From contig AVPN01000597.1 in NCBI GenBank assembly GCA_000695325.1, positions 1-30,738 on the forward strand: a DNA stretch of 30,738 nucleotides. The letters run 5' to 3'. The stretch is from Pleurobrachia bachei. Its lineage: Eukaryota; Ctenophora; Tentaculata; Cydippida; Pleurobrachiidae. Of the stretch, positions 22,421 to 30,738 are shown in pieces; within the stretch, counting starts at the first letter, position 1, and every line of letters begins with the position of its first letter. Below the pieces are notes generated by a model. It saw only the letters and a program-made list of their open reading frames with translations, ran no database searches and was not told where the DNA came from. The position numbers and the translations under genes were made by a program.

Positions 22421-22593
22421 TATATAATATATGTTAGCATGTTAGTCAAGGGAGGGAGAAGTATATTTAGAGATGTTTTAGCGTGCTAGGATGTTACATT
22501 TTTACCAATTTTTAATGCCCACTTTACATGCCTTCTCTCTCCGAACTTTCCTTTTATGGAAAAAAGCGGGAGAGGCTGGGGAAGAGAGATATT

Positions 22594-22716
22594 CAGTCGG
22601 ACCCCGATTTACCGGGAGGATAATTTCCCCCGAAATAGGAAATCAACGGCATTTGACCCCAATATACCGGACAAAACCCTTTTCCCCGAGTATCACGGTA
22701 AATCGGGGTCCGACTG
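22594..22716. mobile_element. TIR element family M1 copy in the duplicated unit
   Basis: Same termini as 17018-17188 (CAGTCGGACCCCGATTTACC / GGTAAATCGGGGTCCGACTG) with a different 80-base interior. The right flank is TA; the left flank is TT, so the target duplication is imperfect. Present before the tandem duplication, as both copies have it. Confidence 0.75.
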
Positions 22717-23112
22717 TAATGTATTAGGATGCAGTGTGAGTGTTTGTGTTGTTGTCTTTTGTGAACTTGTAGGGAGAACAAAATAATTCGTTTGATTTGG
22801 AATTATATCTCTTATTAAATCCGAACCCCGAGTCCATTTATATAATGTGTGCTTTTTAATTTTCTGTCTTCCCCGATATTTCTTCTTTCCATTACCTTTC
22901 CGGATATTTTCATTCCTAACAAATGAATACATTTGCAACTTCGCACCTTTTTACATGACGTTATACCCCCAATTCTCTCTCCTTTCTCTTCTTTTGATAG
23001 AACTCCGCATTCCTCAGTCCTCACTCCCGACCCCCTGGGCCCTGGCCTAATCTCCCCCCTCTCTCCTCTCACTACAACTCCCATAATTCCCTACCGATAT
23101 TACCTCAGGACC

Positions 23113-23405
23113 ATGTTACGTGTGTTAACGATCCGAGAAACAGCTGAATGGTTGGGTGTCTCACCCTTTGAGCTGTCCATCCACCTTCTCGCAGTCCTAA
23201 TAACCTCCATCCTGACCCCCCTGAAACTGGAAAACAACATCTCAATCACGTGGTGGACGGTATTTGCACCTGTCTGGGTGGCCAATGGAATGTGGATATA
23301 CTTTAGGTTGATTGTCTATCTTCGCAGGCACTTCCATTGCCAATCTAGACGTCACCGTGGGATCCCCAAGTTCCTGTGGACAATTGCATTTACCGCTCTT
23401 GTGCT
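23113..23405 (+). pseudogene. TMEM203 copy, 3'-truncated at a CT microsatellite
   Basis: The first 97 codons match the complete TMEM203 at 25683, through the FTALVLS region, and then the sequence runs straight into a CT array and the upstream region of the next CK2 alpha copy. The last third, including the FETLLCQ segment and the final membrane helix, is missing. The frame stays open through the repeat to 23655, giving a chimeric tail of SLSLS repeats. Just before the ATG it differs from the complete copy by a 2-base indel. Probably non-functional; could be an assembly artefact. Confidence 0.75.
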
Positions 23406-23473
23406 CTCTCTCTCTCTCTCTCTCTCTCTTTTTCTCTCTCTCTCTATCTCTCTCTCTCTCTCTCTCTCTTTCT
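23406..23473. repeat. (CT)n microsatellite at the CK2 alpha/TMEM203 duplication junction
   Basis: About 68 bases of mostly CT dinucleotides. It replaces the TMEM203 sequence from codon 98 on and leads into the 5' region of CK2 alpha exon 1. Confidence 0.92.
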
Positions 23474-23547
23474 CACCCCAAAATATGTGGCATACTTGTT
23501 GTTTTCTCTCACATCTCACTATCTATCACCCTCTGCCTTGTTGTAGC

Positions 23548-24891
23548 ATGTCTCAGCATGTGTATAGCCCAGTTGGTCAGCCCCTTCAGATGATGCGAAA
23601 ACCGTACGTACCCCTCTTTGTATATCTTACCGTGTTAATAAAACATCCTTGTTAATAAAACTTGGGATCTTTGTTAATGAAATTCCGTCTATGGATATTT
23701 GTTATTAAAACCCCCTTCATTCAAATCTGTGGACCTCTCACTGCTGGGTCCAGTACACTCCCAAGTCCCAGCATCTTAACCCCGTTCCTCTCCCCTCTCA
23801 GTACATACACTGCCGGCCCCCAGCCTCTAACCCCCGTCCCCCTTCCTCTCCCAAGTCCCCACTCCTAGCCCCCCCTAACCCCCTCCCCTCCACCCAGTAC
23901 GGCCCGAACGACAGCCCGAGTCTATCCAGATGTCAACTCCACAAAAGACAGCACGTGGTGGGACTATGACAACAGCACGATCACATGGAACGACAGTGAG
24001 CGATACCAGTTGGTTAAGAAGTTAGGGAGGGGTAAATACAGTGAGGTGTTCCAGGGACATGATATGAAGAATGACACCAAGGTGGTCTGTAAGGTCCTAA
24101 AACCTGTCAAACGGAGGAAAATGAAGAGGGAGATATTGATCCTAGAAAACATCCGAGGCGGACCTAATTGTATCAACTTTATCGAGGCAGTTAAAGATCC
24201 CTTCTCAAAAGTTCCCGCTCTCATATTCGAGTTTGTGAACTCGACCGATCACAAGTTTCTGTACCCTACATTCACTGATATGGATGTGCGGTATTACATT
24301 TTCGAGCTGCTTAAAGCCCTCGATTATTGCCACAGTCTGGGGATCATGCATCGCGATGTTAAGCCGCATAACGTTGTTATTGACCACCAGAAGAAGACCC
24401 TTCGACTGATCGACTGGGGTCTGGCGGAGTTTTACCACCCCCTAGAAGCGTACAATGTCCGTGTTTCATCGCGCCACTTCAAGGGACCTGAGTTACTTGT
24501 TGATTTCCAATACTACGACTACTCTCTCGATATGTGGAGTTTGGGATGCATGTTTGCTGGGATAATCTTCCGAAAGGAGCCCTTCTTTAATGGTTTCGAT
24601 AACAACAACCAACTAGCGAAGATTGTCAAAGTCCTGGGAACTGATGATCTGTTTAGCTGGTTGGAGGGTTTGGAGGTATCTCTGGATGATAGGCTGAGTT
24701 GCCAGATTGGGAGGCATTCCAAGAAGAGGTGGGATAGATTCAGGAGCACGGAGAACACGCATCTGGTGAACGATCAGGCGCTGAATCTCCTGGATGGGTT
24801 GTTGAGGTTCAATCACATGACTAGATTTACTGCGAAAGAGGCCATGGCTGTGAACTATTTTGATCCCGTTAGAGCAGGTCCTGCTAAGTGA
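23548..24891 (+). CDS. CSNK2A: Casein kinase II catalytic subunit alpha (complete copy)
   Basis: Exon 1 23548-23603 (ATG TCT CAG ...; donor gtacgt) and exon 2 23898-24891 join in frame to 349 residues. The ATG follows a TTGTTGTAG acceptor by one base, implying an upstream UTR exon. CK2 alpha is a constitutively active Ser/Thr kinase acting on acidic sites in nucleus and cytoplasm, usually as a tetramer with CK2 beta. Visible motifs: ARVYPDVN near residue 26 (as in animal CK2 alpha), glycine-rich loop GRGKYSEVF (62-70), catalytic Lys84, basic cluster [18 protein letters not shown] (Asp172), the CK2-specific DWG (191-193) in place of DFG, and GRHSKKRW near the end. At 349 residues it lacks the long C-terminal tail of human CK2 alpha and matches the length of CK2 alpha-prime. 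TMEM203 follows 791 bases downstream. Confidence 0.95.
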
Positions 24892-24907
24892 GAGGGAAAG
24901 AGAGATA

Positions 24908-24988
24908 CAGGGTGGCTCAGAAACAATGAGCCACTTTGAGATAACTAATGTGTCAATACAGTTCGCTCCATGTTTCTGAACCACCCTG
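24908..24988. mobile_element. Short TIR element M2, copy in the second duplicate
   Basis: Identical to 22340-22420, 17 bases after the CK2 alpha stop, TA on both sides. Confidence 0.75.
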
Positions 24989-25161
24989 TATATAATATAT
25001 GTTAGCATGTTAGTCAAGGGAGGGAGAAGTATATTTAGAGATGTTTTAGCGTGCTAGGATGTTACATTTTTACCAATTTTTAATGCCCACTTTACATGCC
25101 TTCTCTCTCCGAACTTTCCTTTTATGGAAAAAAGCGGGAGAGGCTGGGGAAGAGAGATATT

Positions 25162-25284
25162 CAGTCGGACCCCGATTTACCGGGAGGATAATTTCCCCCG
25201 AAATAGGAAATCAACGGCATTTGACCCCAATATACCGGACAAAACCCTTTTCCCCGAGTATCACGGTAAATCGGGGTCCGACTG
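25162..25284. mobile_element. TIR element M1, copy in the second duplicate
   Basis: Identical to 22594-22716, duplicated together with the surrounding unit. Confidence 0.75.
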
Positions 25285-25682
25285 TAATGTATTAGGATGC
25301 AGTGTGAGTGTTTGTGTTGTTGTCTTTTGTGAACTTGTAGGGAGAACAAAATAATTCGTTTGATTTGGAATTATATCTCTTATTAAATCCGAACCCCGAG
25401 TCCATTTATATAATGTGTGCTTTTTAATTTTCTGTCTTCCCCGATATTTCTTCTTTCCATTACCTTTCCGGATATTTTCATTCCTAACAAATGAATACAT
25501 TTGCAACTTCGCACCTTTTTACATGACGTTATACCCCCAATTCTCTCTCCTTTCTCTTCTTTTGATAGAACTCCGCATTCCTCAGTCCTCACTCCCGACC
25601 CCCTGGGCCCTGGCCTAATCTCCCCCCTCTCTCCTCTCACTACAACTCCCATAATTCCCTACCGATATTACCTCAGGAACAT

Positions 25683-26180
25683 ATGTTACGTGTGTTAACG
25701 ATCCGAGAAACAGCTGAATGGTTGGGTGTCTCACCCTTTGAGCTGTCCATCCACCTTCTCGCAGTCCTAATAACCTCCATCCTGACCCCCCTGAAACTGG
25801 AAAACAACATCTCAATCACGTGGTGGACGGTATTTGCACCTGTCTGGGTGGCCAATGGAATGTGGATATACTTTAGGTTGATTGTCTATCTTCGCAGGCA
25901 CTTCCATTGCCAATCTAGACGTCACCGTGGGATCCCCAAGTTCCTGTGGACAATTGCATTTACCGCCCTTGTGCTGTCCTTTGAGACGCTGCTATGTCAA
26001 CGAATGGAAAACACATTGAAACACTCCCTAACGACGGTGTTTATACCAGTTTTTATTATCCTGCTCTTACTGCTGTTTAGATCGTGTGTTTACCCGCGTA
26101 TGGCGAGTAATAGCACCACACCGCCACCCCTACGGTCACCGTTAGACCCTCTCTTTGTTCCTAATCCTGTACAACGTTGA
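25683..26180 (+). CDS. TMEM203: TMEM203-like ER calcium-linked membrane protein
   Basis: An intronless frame of 165 residues. It resembles vertebrate TMEM203 along its length: the start MLRVLTIRETAEWLGVSPFE parallels MLFSLRELVQWLGFATFE, followed by HLLAVL, the WWTVFAPVW(V) segment, YFRLIVYLR, FETLLCQ(R/K) and a final hydrophobic helix ending in a basic RSCVYPR. Four membrane segments are expected. TMEM203 is an ER protein tied to calcium-store regulation and reported to interact with STING. The roughly 30-residue proline-rich C-terminal tail (TTPPPLRSPLDPLF) is longer than in vertebrates. Intronless structure matches the vertebrate gene. This is the complete member of the tandem pair. Confidence 0.88.
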   Translation: MLRVLTIRETAEWLGVSPFELSIHLLAVLITSILTPLKLENNISITWWTVFAPVWVANGMWIYFRLIVYLRRHFHCQSRRHRGIPKFLWTIAFTALVLSFETLLCQRMENTLKHSLTTVFIPVFIILLLLLFRSCVYPRMASNSTTPPPLRSPLDPLFVPNPVQR

Positions 26181-27079
26181 AGTGATTGGGTGATTGATTG
26201 TTGGATTGGATAGTTCGATGGACACTGGACAGGTTTAGTGAGATCCACTCTGGTACACATGTGTTAGTATATATCCAGATGGAAAGGTAGTAACAGCTGG
26301 CCAGTTTTTCTTTCATACAAGGGTAATGGGTATACATGAGTTGAAATACAACGCAGTATTAAATATCTAGGTATTGTGTGTAGACTGTAGAGAGAATGAT
26401 ACTGGAGACTGTGTTACACACACATTGTTACACACACGATCTGTGTAACAAGAATTACTGTGTGTCCATCTAGTATTACACATATCTGTCTGTTTGTCTG
26501 TCTGTCTGTCTGAGTGTTTGGGTGTTTGTTTGCGAGTGTGTTTTATGAAAAAATGTTTATTTTCCCCACACAAGAGATTGAAAATTAACTGATTATATTG
26601 TGTTGGTTTAGTTAGTCTCTTTGTGTTCCTGTAAACAATATTATTTTGCTTTGTTCTATTTCTACAAGATGTAATGTGTTTTACTCTTTCCTTCTCTGTG
26701 TTTCTATCTAACCCTCTCTCCCTCTCCTTCGCTCTTTCGCTCTGTGGGTATGTTCTTTTTAGCCTAGTACTGCAGGACACAGGTCATTGCTGGTCCGTGG
26801 CAATGAGCTGTGAGCATAAATCATGTACATCTTAGTAATTCGAACTTGCATTTATTCGACTCATTTCCTTCCCTCTCTCTCTCTATCTCTCTCTCTCTCT
26901 CTCTGCTCTCACACACTGGAAGTTTGCCAATTGCCCATCCCTTTGGCAGCCATTCAGTCAGTCTGAGTGCCTCTTTAACTCTCTACTACTCTCCGCCCAT
27001 TTATTCCCTCTCTCTCCATCTCATTTTTCCCTTTACCTATCTCTCTCTCTCTCTCTTTATGATGTAACATCCCCCACAG
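26181..27079. other. Intergenic region with simple repeats
   Basis: No gene seen. It contains a GTCT tetranucleotide run (about 26485-26512), CT-rich arrays near 26871-26903 and 27035-27056, and the presumed TMEM203 3' UTR. The promoter of the next gene should lie here; a CCCCCACAG acceptor at 27079 precedes its first coding exon. Confidence 0.6.
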
Positions 27080-27092
27080 TACCTGCTACCAT

Positions 27093-28951
27093 ATGGCACT
27101 GGTCCGGCAATACACAGCACCTCGATCATCCGTCCCTCTACAGATTCTACTCTTCTACAATTACTACTATTTCATCTTCTTTTTCCTCGTTGAAATACTC
27201 GCTATGATCTGGAAAGGTAGGCTGGTAGTAGGAGAACCCCTGCCTTGGGACGCTGGGTTGCTGCGTAACCAAGTTATGCTTTAACCCTTCTTTACAGTTG
27301 TAAAGTGTTTCGCGGGCGGGGCCTGCGAAACACAGTCTAGCTAGGCCGATCCCCCATAGAAATCAAATACAGTGTGGGTGGGCTGTGTGTGCGTAGGTAG
27401 TGCCTATCGACTATCCCTCATAGAGTTGAGGATTTAATATCTGACCTCGGTATTGCGTGACGTAAACATATCATTTCTCCATGACTGATGGGGAAAATAG
27501 TACATTAATATAAACTTGACACGTTGTTCGAAATTTGAAGCGGTTTCGCGATCCTAACATTGCTTGTTACTTTCGTAACCCTCGCTCCGCGAGCCGGCGT
27601 AGCGAGGGTCTGACAAAACATTGCCACATTTCACATCTGTGGTACAGTTCTGAGGTTACTTTATGTAGGGCGCGATAACATGTCAGTAGGCCTGGGAACG
27701 TCCAAATGCGCGCCACACACACTCGCGCATAGTTGCTGTGTTTGTGCGCTGGCAAGCACTGTCCCTATTGCTGCACTTGATATTCTGAAACATAACAATT
27801 AATAACCCCTCTTCTCTTCTTTCAGCGACAGTTCTACCCTTTGCCTCAGCTACCCTGGCTTCTGAAGTCTCGTTAATCGTACTGTACGGACTGTGTGAAG
27901 CTCTTCGACAGTTTACAGGTAGGGACCTAAATATAATATAATTCCAGATAGGAAGGGATACTTTCAATATCATTTATATTATTTTCCCATGCGGTATGCT
28001 CCCGCCACTGCTTATCAATGCATATTATTGGGTGTGGGAAACTGCACTTGTGGGAAGAATGTATCTTATCTGCCCCTTATTTCCGTGACTTTGTATTTTC
28101 CCTGTGTGTTTGGGTCACGATGCCAGCTGGCACTGATAACGCCCCCCCCCTAATGCATTACCCCCCTCCCTCATGACCCACTACTACAGATGGAGCCACC
28201 GCCCACCACCCGCTCTAGAACCTAGACAGGAGGCCCCCACGTGCCCCAATGTAACCATGTTTTCTTTCAGCATCCCACCACACTGTTTTCACACCCGCTA
28301 CCCTCACCCATTTTCACCCATCCCGTGTGGCGTGTACCCCAAGAAGGGCACCAGATATATCATCTTCTATTCCTCACCTCCTCCCCACAGGTAACAAGGG
28401 TAACCTGACAGAGCAGCCATTTCCCATGATAGTATTTCTACTGTTAACACTGCCCATGGCCATGGCTTATGTCTTCACCATGCTCTTCCAAACATATGTG
28501 TAAGTGTAATATAATTTAGAGACCTAATTAATTCCAGTGTCCATACCATTTGACACCTTGTACTAATTGGACCTAATTGAATTTCTAATTGTAAATGCAC
28601 AAAAAGGGAGAGAATCTCAAACTCAATATTATGTCTGATCCCCTCTCATCAGGTTGCACCTGGATGCTATTCTATCCTACATTGGCCTGGGATTCTGTGG
28701 TTTTGAGTTCTTACTGGCAATTGTGGCCCTAGTTCAATTTAGCAGGTAATTATGGTGAATTTCCGTTTGGGGGAGGGTGGTCGTAGTTAGGTTATGTTTC
28801 GATTTTCATATTCAAGAGTTGAGAAATTCCACAATTTCCTTCAGACGATCTTATATTAAACTTTCCTTTTTCAAAAAGGACCATTATTATTGTATTAGAT
28901 TTAGAAAAACTAAAAAAGTTTTCCCTTTCCAGGTCTGATATCAGCAGCTAG
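27093..28951 (+). CDS. TMEM216/TMEM80-family ciliary transition-zone protein
   Basis: Exons 27093-27216, 27826-27918, 28391-28499, 28653-28745 and 28933-28951 total 438 bases and give 145 residues, the length of human TMEM216. Four membrane helices are visible. Diagnostic segments: SSVPLQILL near the start, NKGNLTEQPFP between helices 2 and 3 (compare GTKGNL in TMEM216 and GTRGNLTE in TMEM80), QTYVLHLDAIL, and a last helix ending in VALVQFSR. Family members sit in the transition-zone membrane of the cilium base, in the MKS/tectonic complex, and gate ciliary entry; human TMEM216 is mutated in Joubert and Meckel syndromes. The N-terminus leans toward TMEM80 and the helix 3-4 region toward TMEM216, so the exact ortholog is open. 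All splice sites are GT-AG. Confidence 0.88.
27305..27333. other. GC-rich hairpin in intron 1
   Basis: GTGTTTCGCGGGC and GCCTGCGAAACAC pair around a GGG loop with one G-T pair. Confidence 0.6.
27578..27609. other. Hairpin in intron 1 (ACCCTCGCT/AGCGAGGGT)
   Basis: Nine-base perfect arms around a 14-base GC-rich loop, in the same intron as the hairpin at 27305. Confidence 0.55.
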
Positions 28952-29204
28952 ACATACCTTAACTGGAACACCTCACTCCCTGTGTGTGACACAGCGTCAT
29001 TGATACGGTAGATCAACTCACTCCCGTCTCCTCCATCCCCTCGCTGGATACGCTGATGACTGATGATCGTGCAAACTCAGAATCGGTTATAGTTAGGACT
29101 TTATGACGAATACGATACAGATATTTATTTCCAGATATTTATGTTTTTATTGTACATTATTAAGAACCACAGAATATCATACATATATCAGAGACAGTTA
29201 TAAC

Positions 29205-29319
29205 GTGCGTTTCAAACGACTTGACCTGAGATTCCTGGAAATTCAAGATCTCCCTTTCGTAAATACACTGATCTCCCCTTAATTTCCAGGAATCTCAGGT
29301 CAAGTCGTTTGAAACGCAC
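29205..29319. mobile_element. 115 bp palindrome with 39 bp perfect arms
   Basis: Arms 29205-29243 and 29281-29319 are perfect reverse complements over 39 bases (GTGCGTTTCAAACGACTTGA ... and its complement), with a 37-base unrelated loop. It lies 253 bases after the stop of the TMEM216-type gene, before an AATAAA at 29443, so it may be transcribed in the 3' UTR. Most likely a foldback-type MITE; no clear target duplication was seen. Confidence 0.8.
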
Positions 29320-29442
29320 TTTACATGTAATTATGTTTCTATTTTCACAGCCAAAAATGACTGATTTTCTTTATTAGTTTGAGTTCCAGTGCCAGGATAG
29401 GTTGGGGTTTCTCAGCCTAGGCCTAGAGTAAAGACCCCAAGT

Positions 29443-29448
29443 AATAAA
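29443..29448 (+). terminator. Candidate poly(A) signal AATAAA
   Basis: The first AATAAA after the TMEM216-type stop, 491 bases downstream. It would make a long 3' UTR containing the palindrome. Confidence 0.3.
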
Positions 29449-29664
29449 CATGCGACTGTTAACGATGACATGACTCATGGTGGCGGATCGGACCGTACCG
29501 ACACAGGACAGTCCAGGACAGCTTTTTATTTTGAAATGGAACCACCTCGTTGCGGTATTAACATACTAAACGCGCGGCGCGTATTTTATTTGCGCGGCAT
29601 AAATTTCGTAATTTTTTTTTATTTCGCGAGTTCTTCTTCGGCAAACTTTTTTTTTCGCGGAAAA

Positions 29665-29714
29665 CTTGACATGCGCTGCAGATCCCTAGTGCGCGCGTTT
29701 TCAACGATCCTCCT
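29665..29714 (-). repeat. Repeat fragment shared with 17431-17478 (inverted)
   Basis: The two pieces are reverse complements over 48-50 bases with one 2-base difference (core TGCGCTGCAGATCCCTAGTG). It sits upstream of the PHD-finger frame, within a low-complexity GCGC/T-rich stretch (29540-29680). Confidence 0.75.
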
Positions 29715-29884
29715 TTATAAGGACATGTATAGTATGTCAAGCGGAAAACGAAAAAGTCGACTGATTTTTTTGTTTTTTGGTGCAAAGAACGAAGATTTAG
29801 TCGACAGCCTATTTATTGAGGCATGTCAATGTTCAAAGCCAAGTGACGCCTCGATAAAGCAAAGTAGTGATAACAGAAAAGACG

Positions 29885-30738
29885 ATGATGATCACAAGAA
29901 GTCAAAGTATGACCAACATCTACCCTTCGTCTCCAACGACCCCGGTATGTAAAACCAAAGATCCCAACACCCCACCGAACTCCTTGACTGGAACAACCCT
30001 CTTCCCTACCGCCCTTTCCTCTACTCCACTTCCTGCTTCCTTTCACGGCCAACCTAACACTCCCTACCATATGACCACTGGTGCAAAGCCATGCCTGTGC
30101 GGAAGTAACGCACAAGACTCCAATGGAGCCATACACTGCAAGGTATGCAATGTTGACTACCATGCTGAGTGTGTTGGACTGAAATTCCTCGTGACTGCGT
30201 TAGACCATGTTCCCCAAGGTAGTGAAATTCTCAAAACACCCGATTGGACTTGTCCATCTTGTATTTACACTGCCCAACTACTAACACCCGGCAACTCGTT
30301 ACTCAATGCTATTGCTGAGAAAGTAGCACAAATGATTGGATCCACACTAAACCCTATTCAGGCCACATCCAACCCCATTGAATCCTCCCTAACCATTGCC
30401 ACTACCCAACAGCCAGTACTCGATCCAGCAGACGTAGCAAATGCTACTATTGTTCCTGCAGAACCTGTATGGTCAATTGCTGGTCCAAAAAAGCCCAGAC
30501 AGCGCCAAATCAACCAGCCACCTCTAGCAACACAAATTCCTAAATCTGCCCCACCCCCACCGGCCCAACCAGTGCCCCGTGAGAAGTCCCACAGAATACG
30601 AATCTCTTGTGGAACAAATGACCCGGAGAAAGTCTCCAAGGCCCTAAACACTTGTCTAGAAAAGACTCCTATGCTCTTCATGGATACAAGTCATGCTGCT
30701 GAAATCAGGGTGGGTTTTCCTGAATCAACTGATATTGA
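29885..30738 (+). CDS. PHD-finger protein, probably ORF1 of a CR1-like LINE; runs off the window
   Basis: An open frame of 284 codons continues past the window end without a stop. It starts at ATG 29885 (another at 29909); an upstream stop lies 30 bases before. Residues 1-66 are Thr/Pro-rich. Residues 70-126 form a PHD-type C4HC3 finger: Cys70, Cys72, Cys85, Cys88, His93, Cys96, Cys123, Cys126, with the typical Trp two residues before the last pair (WTCPSC). A proline-rich linker (PPPPAQPVP) and the start of another domain follow (RIRISCGTNDPEKV). PHD-like fingers in ORF1 are known from CR1-group non-LTR retrotransposons, and the repeat-family sequence just upstream favours that reading. A host PHD protein remains possible; the frame at 29730-29952 ends with a donor-like GACCCCG/gtatgt, which would suit a spliced host gene. 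Confidence 0.6.
   Translation, partial: MMITRSQSMTNIYPSSPTTPVCKTKDPNTPPNSLTGTTLFPTALSSTPLPASFHGQPNTPYHMTTGAKPCLCGSNAQDSNGAIHCKVCNVDYHAECVGLKFLVTALDHVPQGSEILKTPDWTCPSCIYTAQLLTPGNSLLNAIAEKVAQMIGSTLNPIQATSNPIESSLTIATTQQPVLDPADVANATIVPAEPVWSIAGPKKPRQRQINQPPLATQIPKSAPPPPAQPVPREKSHRIRISCGTNDPEKVSKALNTCLEKTPMLFMDTSHAAEIRVGFPESTDI

Noticed and set aside
22933-23655. A 240-codon frame containing TMEM203 plus upstream and CT-derived residues
   Set aside because: The part before 23113 is 5' UTR and the part after 23405 is microsatellite and the next gene's 5' region; a chance fusion.
1-30738. tRNA, rRNA or CRISPR arrays
   Set aside because: No cloverleaf, rRNA core motif or evenly spaced direct repeats were recognised on either strand by reading.

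Overview
This is eukaryotic DNA from an invertebrate animal. The genes are split by short GT-AG introns, microsatellites (mostly CT) are abundant, and the protein families are metazoan: CK2 alpha kinase, TMEM203, a TMEM216/TMEM80 ciliary protein, a Ly6/uPAR-type GPI-anchored protein, an ISG12/IFI6-27-type membrane protein, and phosphotyrosine/SH3-ligand docking proteins. The species cannot be named from the sequence. A marine or early-branching animal is a guess. There is one 63-base N gap.

Left third (1-13.9 kb), gene-dense. Positions 95-6401 hold a long, apparently disordered docking-type protein whose exons nearly all begin and end in phase 1. A 2.1 kb block of six of these exons is duplicated in tandem; each block supplies a proline-rich SH3-type ligand, a YEEI motif and other tyrosine motifs. 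Directly downstream (6522-9230) is a second basic, serine-rich gene whose second exon could also be joined in frame to the first gene. On the minus strand lie two small genes I do not recognise (9870-10145 and 10520-11607). A four-exon Ly6/uPAR-domain GPI-anchored protein follows (12768-13735).

Middle (13.9-21 kb), repeat-rich. Two copies of a roughly 1.2 kb dispersed repeat (from 13936 and 16382), a second repeat pair (from 18650 and 20485), several inverted-repeat elements and the N gap surround one intact gene, the ISG12-like protein at 19411-19890. One small TIR element (17018-17188) has its empty site visible in the sister repeat.

Right third (21-30.7 kb). A tandem duplication of about 2.57 kb carries CK2 alpha and TMEM203. 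The downstream copy is complete: CK2 alpha 23548-24891 with its own first exon, TMEM203 25683-26180. The upstream copy is cut at both ends: CK2 alpha lacks exon 1, and TMEM203 breaks off into a CT microsatellite. Protein sequence is identical between the CK2 alpha copies and all nucleotide differences are silent. A five-exon TMEM216/TMEM80-type transition-zone gene follows (27093-28951), then a 115 bp near-perfect palindrome. At the right edge a PHD-finger open frame runs off the window; it resembles ORF1 of a CR1-like LINE.

The genes do not form an operon. The window is best read as a set of ordinary metazoan genes reshaped by two microsatellite-associated tandem duplications and a repeat island.
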